The translations under genes and the position numbers were made by a program. The notes under the pieces were generated by a model, which did not search any database, was not told where the DNA came from, and worked only from the letters and a program-made list of their open reading frames with translations. From contig NC_080423.1 in the NCBI RefSeq assembly GCF_029873635.1, positions 107,431,988 to 107,495,987 on the forward strand: a DNA stretch of 64,000 nt, read 5' to 3'. The stretch comes from Malania oleifera. Taxonomy: Eukaryota; Streptophyta; Magnoliopsida; Santalales; Ximeniaceae. Positions 50,001 through 61,994 of the stretch are shown here, piece after piece (the stretch's first letter is position 1; the number at the start of each line of letters is the position of its first letter).

Positions 50001-53000
50001 CCCAAGTTTTATTCAACTCCAAAGCATTAAGTTCAATGTTTTATGGCAGCATGCCATTCAGGTAGTCTAGAAGCTTGTTGATCTGTTTTGAATTCTGAAG
50101 AGTTAGAGATAGAAGTTAAAAAGGCCTTATGTGATGTGGACAGTCTACTAGTAGAAAGAAAAGGGTGAAGAGAATAGAAATTACCAAGAGAGTTAGTTGA
50201 AGTAGATGCCTGAGTTGCACTTTGAGATGAAGAGATATTACCATAATAATAATCCTGTACATGTGAAGGTTTTTGTTTAATTTTGGTTGATTTTTTGAGC
50301 TGTAGGACTTCTTGGTTAGTTGAATCAAATATTGAATCCATATTGGAAGGAGATGGAAATGTAGATGAGTCTAAATCAACGTGTGTATGAGGTTCAGAGA
50401 AAAGAGTAGAATTATTATGTGGTGATGCAGATTCTATATTCTAATATGAATTGAAGAATGAGCTGGTAGAAGGTGAATCTGAAAAAGTTTGTGAAATAGG
50501 AAACATAAAAGAATGATGTTCAGGATTTGGTGGTAACATTTGGAAAGGAAAAATTGTTTCATGGAATATGACATTCCGAGAAACAATTACCTTATTGGTG
50601 TTCAGATCCATGAGTTTATAACCCTTAATATCAAAAGAATATCCTAGGAATATACAATTTGTGGCTCTTGAATCAAATTTTTGTCTGTGACTATTTAAAG
50701 TTGATGCAAAACAAAGGCAGCCAAAAACTTTAAAATGAGAAAGATTAGGTGTTTTGTTAAAAAGCCTTTCAAAAGGGGATTTATTTTGAAGTAGAGGAGT
50801 GGGAATTCGACTGATTATGTGTGCTGCAGTAAGCACACAGTCACTCCAAAAAATTAATGGTAGATTTGCTTGAAACATTAAGGCTCTTGCAGTGCTTAGT
50901 AGATGTTGACGTTTTCTCTCTACAGCACCATTTTGTTGTGGAGTTTCTACACAACTTCTCTAATGCAAAATACCATATTATGATAAAATTTGGAGAGTAA
51001 AAATTCTGGTCCATTATCTAACCGTATAGCTTTGACAGAGGAAGAAAACTGGTTTGCTATCATTTTACAGAAAGTTTTGATTAAAGATGACACTTCTGAT
51101 TTAGCTTTAAGCATGTATACCCAAGTACACCTTGTGAAGTCATCGACTATAGTAAAAAAATATCTAAAATCATAGTAAGAAGTAGTGCCAAAAGGACCCC
51201 ATATATCACAATGGATCAAATCAAAACTTTTATTAGAATTACTTTGTGATACAGGAAAAGGAAGCCTTCTTTGCTTTGCTAAAGTGCATATGTCACAAAC
51301 ATTTGTACAATCAAAAGAAATAGCAGAATCAATCTGTTTGAGAGAATGTAATCTTGAACTAGATACATGTCCTAATCTACAATGCCATATATCTAATGGT
51401 TTGTGAGTAGAAGATAAAGCAAAAGTTGTAGAATTAAACTGAAATGAATTGCAGGTTTTAATTTTTGATGAAGCTTGAGTTAGATGGTAAAGTCCTTCTT
51501 TCTCAAGAGCAATCCCAATCATCTTCTCCACTGACTGGTGTTGTAAAAGACAATGAGAAGCAGTAAAGGTATGAGAAAGATTAGATTGTTTAGTGAGTTT
51601 GGAAATAGATAGTAGATTAAATGAAAAATGAGGAACACACAAGAAATTATGTAAAAATAAGGAATCTGAGAGACATACAGTACCAATATGTGTAACTGGA
51701 ATTGTAGTACCATTCGGAACGTTTATGGATGCATTAGTTGGTTTAGGTATAGAATGATATAAAAGTGGTGAGCAGAACATATGCTATTGCACCTGTGTCA
51801 AGAATCCAATATAAACTGGGATTTGGCTTAGAAGCAACAGAATTACAAGAAAATAAAATTGGTTTAAGTGTAGATTGCACTTTACCAGAAAATTGAGAGG
51901 TGGTGACAAGATTAACAGCTGGTCGGACATTATTCTAGTTGGAAGAATTGGGCTGTGCTGAATTTGCAAGTGCCATTAGTTTATTAAATTCCTCTGGAGA
52001 GAAACTAAACTTTTGTTGCTCATTACTATTTTGATTGTAGACTTCTGGAGTTGTAATGGTAGCATGAGCAAAAGCCTCATTTCTTCTTCCCTTTGGTCTA
52101 TTCCAGCCAAGTGGTTAAGGTGAAAACACTTATCCACTATGTGACCATTATAGCCACAATGAGTATTGTAGGGTAGATTTCTTTGGCTTGTCTTTGAAAG
52201 ATTTTGGCTGGTAATTCTGTTGATTAAATTGCTTTGCCATCAAAGCATAAGTCTCGTGATATGTAGCAGAATTTGTAAGCTACATCTGACTTTCTTCTTG
52301 AAGCAGTAGAGAGAAAACTTTGGACATGCGTGGTAATGGAACCATTAGTAGCAATTGGCTTCTGATAAAGGCATAAGAATTACTTAGCCCCACCAAGAAT
52401 TTAAGTACATAATCAGATTGTTGTCTGATTTGTGGAAAATTGAAAAGTTCGCAAGTACATGTTGCCATCTTACCACATGTGCATGTTGGAAATGGCCTAT
52501 AGCTAATGTACTCGTCCCAAAGAGACTTGAAGGTACTGAAATATTCAGTAACAGAAAGAGCACCCTGATTGATGCAACTCAAAGATTTCTCAAGATAGAA
52601 AACCCTTGGTCCATCACTCCTGAGATATCTGGCTTTAAGCTCATTCCAAAGATCAACAGCAAAAACCACAAATAGCAAGCTATTTCGTATTTCTTTTGAA
52701 ATAGAATTCATCAACCAAGAAAGAACCAAATTATTTGCCCTTAACCATGCTGTGTGTTTGACAAGTTGATCAGAAGGGGGAGAAGCAATCGAACCATCTA
52801 TAAACTGTACCTTGTTCTTGACTGTTAATGCAATGACTATCGAAAGACTCCATGCAACATAATTCTCTCCATTGAAAATTTCTGATACTAACAAAGCACC
52901 AGGATTATCACTTGGATGTAGATAATATGGACTCGATGAGTCATCTGAAGGGTTGACAGGAGATGAATTTCCAAAACTCATTTTCAAGAATTTATTCAAG

Positions 53001-54098
53001 AAAATGCAAGAAACATAGGATCTTCAAGAAGAAAAAGAAGAGAAAAAAAAAAAATCCTGATCAGAATTTGCAATGCAGATTGCAAAATTTAGGAAAGATG
53101 CTACTATTGTTCTTGTGCAATTGCTCTAATACCATGTTGAGAATATGAATTTAGTGAAGAAAACAAAGATGGCAAAAACAGCACTACTAAATTGTAATTG
53201 AATGAATGAATTTACATCAAACTTGAGTCCTATTTATAATACATCAAAATAACAAAATAAACTAATAACTAACTCTTCTAACTAATTCTTTAACTAATCT
53301 CAGCTAACTAACTCTTCTCTTCTAATTTCCTTTCTGTTTTAAGTCTTTCTTCTTTCCTTTTTAATTTCATGTTCTCAATATAAGATGGAATACTCCAACA
53401 CAAGGTTCAGTCATTGCTGATCCATAGCAGCTTGTTTGTTTCCAAGTTCAAAAAAAAATTCAAGCATTTCCAACAACCAATTCCAAGTGCCAATGATAAA
53501 AACACCTGAAAGCTTCAACCTAATATGCAACAGTGCGCAAGCTAACCTCATGTTTGGGAGCATAAAGTTTGAGCCTTGGATTTAAAGTCAAGCGTATTTG
53601 GGTAAAGCATGATATAAAATTTTATTAAATTTTGCAAATTTCACACAAATTCAATCTAACACTGGGATAGAGGGCATGCATCTAAGAAATTGGATAATTT
53701 TGTGTATTTGAGCGATTGATCCTAATCAAGGTGCGAACTCCAAGCTCCCCAACACAGGACTGGACTTGAACTCGATGCTCCCAAATGTAGCCTAAGTTTC
53801 TAATGCATAATTTCACTATAAACATTAAAACAAGTCAGCATTTCCCCAGAGAAATGCTAAACTAATTGCAATAGATTAACACGCACAGAACGATGGAGAG
53901 AGATAGAGAGATGATGGGTATTACAGGATCGAGGTCTGCGTCGTTCTGGAGCTGGAGCATGTTTACGATGATCTCGCGGTCGGCGGCGTCAAGGCCGGTT
54001 TTGCGGGTTCTCCAGAGGGCTTGCAGAATGTACTCCACCGAGTCTTTGGAGTTAGATCGCACCAGCAGTGGCAGATGACCCCATATCGTGTGATCCAT
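47064..54098 (-). CDS. COMM domain protein, COMMD9-like; copia element in intron 1
   Basis: COMMD proteins form the heteromeric Commander/CCC assembly that works in endosomal recycling. This plant relative is little studied. Five exons on the minus strand: 54,098-53,925; 47,872-47,702; 47,606-47,517; 47,346-47,227; 47,111-47,064. All have GT..AG borders and all end on codon boundaries, giving 200 residues. Residues 1-115 form the helical N-terminal part ([20 protein letters not shown], then [29 protein letters not shown]). The COMM domain follows: [21 protein letters not shown], then [22 protein letters not shown], which parallels human COMMD9 (LETMLDGLGRIRDQLS, from memory). Intron 1 is 6.05 kb, of which 5.1 kb is the Ty1/copia element at 48,299-53,400, lying in the same orientation. 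The coding sequence is intact. Family assignment is strong, the COMMD9 subtype good. Confidence 0.88.
48299..48552 (-). repeat. 3' LTR of the intronic copia element
   Basis: Starts TGTTGAGAAT and ends TACTCCAACA on the plus strand. It is about 96% identical by eye to 53,135-53,400, which has 12 extra bases in a CTAACTAATTCTTTAA-type region. Confidence 0.92.
53135..53400 (-). repeat. 5' LTR of the intronic copia element
   Basis: Partner of 48,299-48,552. The tRNA primer-binding complement (GCTCTAATACCA on the plus strand) ends directly at its left edge, and the duplicated target CAAGG begins directly at its right edge. This fixes both borders. Confidence 0.92.
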
Positions 54099-56598
54099 GA
54101 ATTTTGTATATGATGCACGAATTGAGGGTGGATATTTGATTTTTGCTGTTGTTCTGCTCTGTACCCTAGCTTGTCCGTTGAAGAAGAAGAAGAAGAAGAA
54201 CTTGTGCCCTAGAAAAATTTGACCTCTTTGAAAACAGGGTACAATGTGCCTGTTTTATTATTACTAGCAAATATGTCAAATGTGAATAATAGTATAAATT
54301 ATTTTTTATAATTTTTAATATATTTTAAATATATTATAAAAATAAATTATATTGTTATGATTAATTTTAAAAATATTAAAGTGTGGATATTTAAAGTTAT
54401 TTATAAGGAATAGTACTTTGTTTAAAATTATAAAATACATATATAATATTATACAAATATAGGATATAAAAAAATCTTTAAAAATAAAATATATGACTTC
54501 TTCCCATAGAATATTAATAATTTTATTATAATTTTTAAATTGTGATTTACAACCTCAACTCTTAATAATTGTCTTTTTTAAAGTAAAAGATACTAACATT
54601 TCCTAAGATTTGACAAAAATCAATGATCTACTTGAAATTTCAAAAATTTTAAAGAACTCCTTTAAAGTTTAAAATTCTTCCAAACCTTACTTGAGATTCA
54701 TCAAAAAGACACAAGTCTCCCCTTATATTTTGTAAAAAAGATAAGGTTTTTTTAGGAGAGATCCATGCATTTTTGGCAAACCTAGTAGAAGTTTGTAGTA
54801 TTTTTAAAACCCCAAAGGAAGTCAATGCATTTTTGAAATCTCAGGAGACGTATTTGTTGTTTTACCAAAGCTCAAGAGAGGTGAGTGTCTTTTGCCTTAT
54901 TTTCTATTCATTAAATGATCAACTAATAAATTTTTAAAATTTATTATTTGGAGAATACTTTTAGGTTTACAATTTTATTCTTAAAATTTATCTCTTTGAA
55001 ATTATATTATTATTTATCTAAATAATGTTAAACAATTACCAATAATTTTAAAAGATGCATAATCAATTACAGTAAGGCAATTAATAAAGAGATACTGACA
55101 AGAAAATAATTATATTCGAAACAGCAAATTTGTCATCTTAATTTGGTCATCCATAAGAGATTCATTACAAATTTGGGAGCATAAATTTGTAACTTTGAAT
55201 TTGGACTTACGTGGATTGAATAAAATTTAATATAATTTTATATAATATTTTACCTAAACCCAAACAAATCTAAATTTAAGGAGTAAAATTCAAACTCCAA
55301 ATTGGGAGGGTGCTATTTGTGTATAAAATCAAGAAGGGTGCTTTACAAGAAAGCTAGTAGAGCAGCAACTGCCATATGTAACCGAGTCAACTTTTGTGAA
55401 TGAAAAATCAGATGAAAATTGGTGGGCAAAATAAATATAGAGAAGTAGCAAGATGATAATTAGAAGAAAGCATGAACACTCGAGTGAAATTTTTGTTTTG
55501 AAGCACTAAATCTAATGATTCAAAAATTTAACTCAATAATTTTCACATCACATGTCGTTTTATTAGTTAAAAGTGAGAAATCATCACATTTTAATTCTAT
55601 TTCTATAATTATTAACCCGTTTCTCAACAAAATATCTCGATCACATTTAGAAACATCTCAACATCCTCTGCCATTACACTTCTTTCTTCAATATATCTAT
55701 TTGTGCATACCCCGGTCCAATCTTAAGTAGCATTGAGCATGATCATATGGGCATTCAACCAATCCAGCCGTACTAAATGAAAACTAACTTTACACAGACA
55801 AGGACCAATAGGTGCATGAGTTATACAAGGGTCATCCATGCTCGTAACTCTGAAGTACTAACATGGGCTCCCAGCTGAACATGCAATTCTGGTTTGTATC
55901 TAGAACTGCAGACATCAACGAAGAAAATCAACATAAAACTTTGTGCAGACACTTGTTTCTTTTTACACACGTGCATACATATTTTGTTCATGCCCTTTCC
56001 CGAACCCTAGTATGGCATTGGAGCCTTGTGCACCAGTCGTTGTGTTTTTGTACAACTACAATGGAAACATGACACCAAAATAGCTTTTATAAAATAAAAG
56101 TATAAAAAGTAGTACTCGTTCCATACTAAACCAAAAGAGCACGGTATAATCTTCTTTGTTAACTCTATTAATGCATTTGACTTGTTCCCATTTGAAGTAA
56201 CAATACATAAGGAAGAAGGTAATGGTCTTTTTGTATTTACAGAAGATATGAACTCGCAAGTCTTGACACAACATCTCGCCCAAAGACTCGGGAAAAATGA
56301 GTTGCAGAATGGATTGTGTAGCAAAAAACACTGACATCTTTGAATATCTTCTATGACAGGGGTGATCCATGGCCATTGTATATACCTTGTCTTACTACTA
56401 CAACTAATTGTCAATATTCATCTATAGCTTCAATGTGGTCAGTCACATGAGATAGCTGCACACAAATGGTTCCAACCCTCACAAATTTTGAATTGTCTGT
56501 GGAACATGAAAGCAAACAGTGTATATTTTGGTAGTAACCCAGCAGCCCAGATCAATCCCCAACAGCAAGTATGAAGTACTAGAAATCAGACTTCATTT
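54099..56598. other. COMM gene promoter and AT-rich intergenic DNA to the GMII 3' end
   Basis: The COMMD9-like 5' UTR probably lies at 54,099-54,210, ending in a (GAA)n tract at 54,180-54,200. The stretch at 54,600-54,900 repeats short phrases (CAATGCATTTTTG, CTCAGGAGA-like, CCTTACTTGAG) in a loosely tandem way, like decayed repeats. GMII 3' UTR probably occupies part of 56,300-56,598. No other gene seen; overlapping short frames at 56,007-56,414 lack any family signal. Confidence 0.45.
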
Positions 56599-59337
56599 TC
56601 ATTGATGGGGCCGTATTTCCAATTTGTAAGCCTGTATTTCCATAGGTGAAATAAATACATGGCCCTCTTGAGCAACATCTCCAAACTGTTCAGTGAGCCC
56701 AAGCGTCTCTATGTCTTCATGTAAAAGGTTTAAAGAAGTGGCTCTGGCATTTAAGACTTCAAGTCCCTTGAACATGTAAAACAGATTTACAGGCTCATCA
56801 GCTATATTTGAGCATTGTGATTTGCCCTTTCGACAGTATGAAGGATCCCATTTTCGCCTCTGCAAGATCAGAGCAAATCTAGGGCTTTCGAGAGGTTGCT
56901 GAGAATATTTTAAAGGGCGAGGAACCTTGAAGCTCACAATATGCAAGTCACACGGTAAGGAAGTAGCTAAAGGGGAGAAGGATCTTGAGGGTGGCTGCAC
57001 AGAAATCTCCTGTGGTTTCTTGGCAATGAATGCATGTAGTGGATAATTCAAGTGAGCACCAACACAATGAGACAAAAGAGAGGGGTTTAGTGGAAGAGGG
57101 CTGGTCAGAGAATTGGGCGTTGTAGAAATATTGGACTCAAGAAGGATGTGGAAAATTACATTCATTGGGCGGTTATCCATCACCCCTTGCCCAAGACCAC
57201 GTCCATCATCACTAACAAGACGACGATCAAGCATAATCTCTAGCCATCCATTTTTAAGGCTTGCCACACCTAATGACTGTCGGGAATGGACAGAAAATCG
57301 ATGACCTTTCGGTCCTTGCATGAAGGCCATGGAGGGCATTGGATAGTAATTTCCTTGCAGAGGAATCTTATCATAGGTTTCTCTCCGGCTCATCTGGAAG
57401 CCATTCAAATCTGAATAAAAGATCCTTTTGTTATCAATGCCCGTCTTGTATCTGACTATTAATTCTCTGTCATTAAAATCCTGGCCAAGAAGTTCAACAT
57501 GATATTCCTTCTCAATAATGAACTCTTGTATGGTATTCTCTCCATTATATATACGGGTGCTATGGGAAACTGGGCTCTTGTCCCATGCTGTTGTTGGATA
57601 GGAATAAACTTCCTGCATCAAAGGGCCCTCAACAATCACAAGTTGCCCACCAGCCTGGATGACGGGCTCAGCATCCCCAGTGGGTTTAAATAAGTAGGCC
57701 CCACTTCCGCCACTAGAGTACATACTTATTTCTTCACCCATAATATTTTGGGCTCCGTCCTTACAGATTATTTTCTGCAACAAACCGAGCCTACCATCAA
57801 ATATCAGTGTTTGATGCTGATTACGAATTTCCACCACATCACCGTCTTGTTTTGAGCAGGCATATGGAGTAGGACAATGTGAAGAGCTGGAATTTGTATA
57901 AAATTTCAACTCTGCTGGTTTAGCCTTTTCACATCCAACAAACCCATTAGCGACATAATATGTTTGCAAACCCAAGGCAGGAACAGAAGCTTCCCAATGG
58001 AGACGATGCCTCCCAGTAAAAATTTTGCTTTTATCATGCAGAAATTCAGGAGAAACTTGGCTTTTAACACATGTCCAATTGGAGTCCAAAACAGTTACAT
58101 CTGGTCTGTTAACAATGACCATCACAACTTCTTTTCTTGTTTGCTCTGAAGGATTGAAAAAGACCACTGATTGTGATGTTCCTTCATGAGCACTGATTGC
58201 TCTGTGCACTGGTTGAACGTCATATTTAGGTCTCACTTGTTCCGCCTCAAACTGAGATGGATTTAGGTCAGATTTCTCATGGCGGATTCCAAGCAACACT
58301 TCAATAGCTTTAGACATGAAAAATTGCAAGTCCTGCAAAGAAGTATGCATTCGAGATCCATAGTCAATCACCACATGATCCTTAGCAGTACCAGTTACCC
58401 CATCATGATGCTGAAAAAGAGCTAGGTTCCTTCTTGCAGCAGTCAACTTGTAAGAGAAACTGACAGGCAACTTTTCACATAGCGATCTTTGACAATGCCC
58501 TAGCAACAAAGCTATCATCATCTCTGTTGCACGAAGTGTTTGCTCCAGGACACGATCAACAGCCTTGAAAAAGGGCTTTGAAACATAATAGCCACTCCAA
58601 TAGTCATGTTGTCTATCAGCATAGGTGAAAAAGTCACCTGCTAGAGAAGGAAAACCTGCAACCTGACCTGAGCCAATCTCGCCTGGACGAGAGTAATTTA
58701 TTCTGTCAGCCTCCTCACGAAGGGTTTGAAAATAGTCTTCCAAAGTACCAAATTTTACTTCTGCATTCATACTGGGATTAGAATTGATATAATCAAATAA
58801 CAACTGGTAATTCCTGAACTGTGCTTCTGCTTCATCAATGCCGACATAACGAAAATCATCTCCGAGAGGAATGAGCAGTGTATTTGTACGGTACAGTGTT
58901 GATTTTTTCTTATACTGATCCAGCAGTTTCAGTGCTCTCTCCTGCACATTTTCTTCATTGGTCTCCACTGGATGTTGGCCCCACGGGCAGAGTTCATAAG
59001 GAAAGTCCTGCATTCGAGCAAAATCAAACTGACAACAAATAGCAGGTTCTGGCCCACAAGTATGAGGAATATCATATGAATAGAAAGGCATCATGTGGAC
59101 AAAAATATCAGTAGTTTCATCAACATCCCAGCTTTGACGCCATATGTATTCCAAATTCTTATGCAAAGCAAGTTCCTTCTTCAGCTCATAGTGGGTCCTC
59201 TGAATCAGCATGTTCTCAAAACCCATGCGACGAAGAAGATATGCCATCGTAGGTGAGTAACCAAATGGATCTATTGCCCAAGAATTTTTAGGAATAACCC
59301 CAATGGTATCGTTTAACCACAGGTTTCCCTCTGTCAT
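56599..59337 (-). CDS. GMII: Golgi alpha-mannosidase II, large 3' exon (5' part missing)
   Basis: Golgi type-II membrane enzyme of glycoside hydrolase family 38. It removes two mannoses from GlcNAc-Man5 N-glycans on the path to complex glycans. A single exon of 912 codons plus stop begins after an acceptor (TTTATGCTTCAG) with MTEGNLWLND, matching Arabidopsis GMII from about residue 260 to its end. WAIDPFGYS at residues 20-28 carries the catalytic nucleophile and zinc ligand Asp (residue 23). GDFFTYAD (234-241) carries the likely acid/base region. QHHDGVTGT (309-317) supplies the zinc His. RRETYDKIPLQGNYYPMP, FSVHSRQSLGVASL and MLDRRLV-DDGRG mark the C-terminal beta domains. The transmembrane anchor and the HSHNDPGW zinc motif belong to upstream exon(s) that are not in the window. 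The exon itself is open and looks functional. Confidence 0.93.
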   Translation of the reverse strand: MTEGNLWLNDTIGVIPKNSWAIDPFGYSPTMAYLLRRMGFENMLIQRTHYELKKELALHKNLEYIWRQSWDVDETTDIFVHMMPFYSYDIPHTCGPEPAICCQFDFARMQDFPYELCPWGQHPVETNEENVQERALKLLDQYKKKSTLYRTNTLLIPLGDDFRYVGIDEAEAQFRNYQLLFDYINSNPSMNAEVKFGTLEDYFQTLREEADRINYSRPGEIGSGQVAGFPSLAGDFFTYADRQHDYWSGYYVSKPFFKAVDRVLEQTLRATEMMIALLLGHCQRSLCEKLPVSFSYKLTAARRNLALFQHHDGVTGTAKDHVVIDYGSRMHTSLQDLQFFMSKAIEVLLGIRHEKSDLNPSQFEAEQVRPKYDVQPVHRAISAHEGTSQSVVFFNPSEQTRKEVVMVIVNRPDVTVLDSNWTCVKSQVSPEFLHDKSKIFTGRHRLHWEASVPALGLQTYYVANGFVGCEKAKPAELKFYTNSSSSHCPTPYACSKQDGDVVEIRNQHQTLIFDGRLGLLQKIICKDGAQNIMGEEISMYSSGGSGAYLFKPTGDAEPVIQAGGQLVIVEGPLMQEVYSYPTTAWDKSPVSHSTRIYNGENTIQEFIIEKEYHVELLGQDFNDRELIVRYKTGIDNKRIFYSDLNGFQMSRRETYDKIPLQGNYYPMPSMAFMQGPKGHRFSVHSRQSLGVASLKNGWLEIMLDRRLVSDDGRGLGQGVMDNRPMNVIFHILLESNISTTPNSLTSPLPLNPSLLSHCVGAHLNYPLHAFIAKKPQEISVQPPSRSFSPLATSLPCDLHIVSFKVPRPLKYSQQPLESPRFALILQRRKWDPSYCRKGKSQCSNIADEPVNLFYMFKGLEVLNARATSLNLLHEDIETLGLTEQFGDVAQEGHVFISPMEIQAYKLEIRPHQ

Positions 59338-61994
59338 CTGAAGCATAAATGGCAAGAAAATTAACAAGGAAACTCAAATAAGCATAAAACTATCAAAGCT
59401 AACTGAGAAAAAAGATGTTACGAGATGAAACATCTCTAATTATCAAATGGACACAAACATTAAATGCAGAGCAACAAAAGAGGCAGACCAGTGCACAAGA
59501 CTCCCATCAATGCAGGATCTAGGGAGGATGATCTGCTAGTGTTTTGGTCTTTCCTATAAATAAGTGTGTGGACATCATGCAAAGACAGTTTTGTGAATTT
59601 GAAAGCGGAAGTTAGCGTGCCTTTTCACCCACAACTTTTTATCTTCTTCCTACTCTGTTATTCATTTTCTTCCTCCTCCTTATTCTTCCTTTATCTTCAC
59701 TATAATTCTATCCCTATGTCTCTCCTGCAGTAAATCCTCACCACTGTTCTGCATCATTTAGTATCAGAACAGTACCAATTCCCCCCCACATTCTTCCCCT
59801 GCTGCAAAACTTCCTCCCATACCAGAACAGGACTGTATCAAGTTCCGTAGGCTTTAATTGCTGCAATTCATCCAATAATTCCTGCTATCAGGCCCAACAT
59901 ACAAACCATCATAGGGTCTCATCAGTAACATTGAACTCATGGAACTGTCCAATGCCTGCAACATTTTCTGGAATTAAAAAATTTGACGAAACAGCACTTT
60001 GATTTGAGTTGTAGTGTGGAACATGTAAAAACTGATCCAAACTACCAGCGCAGTACCTATATATATTAATTAATTCTATATATTGTATGTATAACATATA
60101 GTAGCACAGTATGAGCTAACTATATCACACCAACTTTTGTAGTTCATCATTTTCATGTTGGCGATATATTTTTTAATTTTTATTATCTTTTCTAGTTTTA
60201 TACTCTAATATGATCTTTTACAAGATTTGATTGTAGACTACATGTTTTAGAGTTCGTTATTTTTATATTGATTTATCTTGCATGCCCAATTTAAGTAAAA
60301 TTCAACTTTAAAGATTAAACTGTTGACCCAAGTTTATCCAAATTAAACATGAAGTTTTGATTTGACGGTTCACCATTTGGTCTGTTATGGTTGGTTTCAA
60401 TCCATAATTTCTCAAAACTGTCAATGATCAGTTTGGTTTTGATTTTGTAGTAAAACCAACACAAACCAACCATACTCAGTTGCTCAGTCCTACTCCGACC
60501 TTCCCCCAAATTTCATCACCATCTGGACAAGGCATGTACCATTGTAGCCCAAGGCACCAGCTGCTGCAAGGGGAACTGTGAATCTCCAATTTCCTGGACT
60601 TTTCCACCCATGCTTGTTCCTCTCAGAACAAAGTGCAGTGAACAACACTAACTTGAAGGTCCCTTATCATCACTTAGTTGCCTCCAAGATTAGTTTGATT
60701 ATGTAGATAGTGCAGTGTGATATCCTTCCTCTCAAGATTTGACACATTCTCCTGGGACGTCCATGGCTGTTAGATAGGAGGATTGAGCACGATGCTTATG
60801 AAAAGTCACATACCTTCTTACTTGATAAGAAGAGGTATCAATTGATGCCATCTCAAGCTCTTCACTGACCAAATTGAAGTGCACTGCTGGTTCCTTTCTT
60901 ATGAAGGGCAATGATTTTTTTAATGATGGACTCATTGGTGCTTTTTCCAACTCGACAGAATAAAGTTCTTTTTGTAAGCAGGGACTTGATGTTGGATGGG
61001 AAGTGGGTAATTGGGTGGATTATTTTGAGCGAGTTTAGAGGCTGATATCAACAATTAGGGTCAAGGGATTGTGGGTCCTAAACCCAAATGTGCCTAGTTA
61101 ATTAGTAGTTATTATGTGTGTTTAGTTTAATCAGTAGTTAGGCTTATGTGTACGTTGGGTTTGTTTCTAATAGATATGTCTTTTTAGTGGTTTATTTGTA
61201 ATTTATTGTATTTTAGTATTTCTTATAAATTAGTGTGTGGACATCATGTAAAGACAGTTTTGAGAAATTGAAATTAGAAGTTAACATGTGCTTTAGACTT
61301 TACTCTCACCCTCATATCTTCTTCTTTCTCCTCCTTTCTTCATTTTCTTCCTCCTCCTTTCTTCTCTCTAGTTCCCTCTCTATTGTCTCTTGCAATCAAC
61401 CCTCACAGCTGTTTTGCATCAGACGTTCTCCACAACTTGAGCCCGTGGTGCCCAGATTACAATGCAACAATCTTACTGATAAGGCACATGCTCGCATACA
61501 GCAACAAGTAATCAACCTATTTTTTCCCCATTGAACCAAAATATAAACCTGTCTTTAATGACTGGAGCTGTAAAACTGCACACCACTTCTATGTGCGCGT
61601 ATGTGCGTGCAAATATCCGACATGCTCAATATCCTTTTAGATCAAAACTTAAAAGGAAAATTAAATGATGAAAATATAAATTTTAATCATTCAATAATGC
61701 TATGAAGGCAATCATGCATCAAAATTCCTCATTTAATGTGTAATTATTTCTTCCTCTCAAAATAAATTTTCATTTTCTATGCATGTATGTGCAACGATAC
61801 CTATTTACCATAATCTATCAATCCACAATCACAATCCTAGTACACTGCATTACTTCCAAATGTAATTATAATTTTTTATGTTGCATTTAAAATTACCCAC
61901 CAACTTATTTTCCCATAGGGGCTGTGATGTTAATTTTTCGTCTCATTATCGTTTATTAGAAAAGAAAGGAAATGACTCATTACCAAAAAAAAGA
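59338..61994. other. GMII intron or upstream region with LTR remnants
   Basis: This should be intron, because the GMII exon opens at an acceptor. No exon encoding the expected preceding peptide was found. Two related plus-strand LTR remnants are visible. One, at about 59,555-59,758, is followed by a decayed AGTATCAGAAC primer-binding-like site. The other is at about 60,991-61,420. They share GTGTGTGGACATCATG, AAAGACAGTTTTG and a CT-rich leader ending CTGTT-TGCATCA. These are fossils, heavily decayed; the first is partial. The rest is unassigned AT-rich sequence. Confidence 0.5.
60991..61420 (+). mobile_element. Decayed LTR remnant
   Basis: Fossil. It starts TGTTGGATGG and ends TTTTGCATCA. 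A TTATAAATTAGTGTG TATA-like segment lies near 61,222, then a CT-rich leader. Its last 200 bases match 59,555-59,758. No coding region lies between the two copies that I can identify, so their relation (two separate insertions or a deleted pair) is open. Confidence 0.45.

Larger units (their letters stand above)
48299..53400 (-). mobile_element. Ty1/copia element inside COMMD9-like intron 1
   Basis: Fossil. LTRs lie at 48,299-48,552 (3') and 53,135-53,400 (5'), both TGTTG..CAACA, with a perfect five-base target duplication CAAGG (48,294-48,298 and 53,401-53,405). The primer-binding site TGGTATTAGAGC (53,123-53,134, minus) and a G-rich polypurine tract (about 48,553-48,565) abut the LTRs. In minus-strand order the parts are gag (about 52,999-52,280, with NGENYVAWS), protease/integrase (about 51,780-50,950, with an LDNG core and zinc-finger-like region), linker (50,880-50,030), reverse transcriptase (50,022-48,900, with YVDDGL) and RNase H (to about 48,680). 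The gag start resembles the Ale/Retrofit group; lineage tentative. All parts are in order but the coding region is broken, with roughly half a dozen breaks. About 11 LTR differences in 254 sites plus one indel suggest an age of order one to a few million years. Confidence 0.92.

Noticed and set aside
54600-54900. Loosely repeated phrases as a defined minisatellite
   Set aside because: Spacing is irregular and similarity weak; noted only as decayed repeat.
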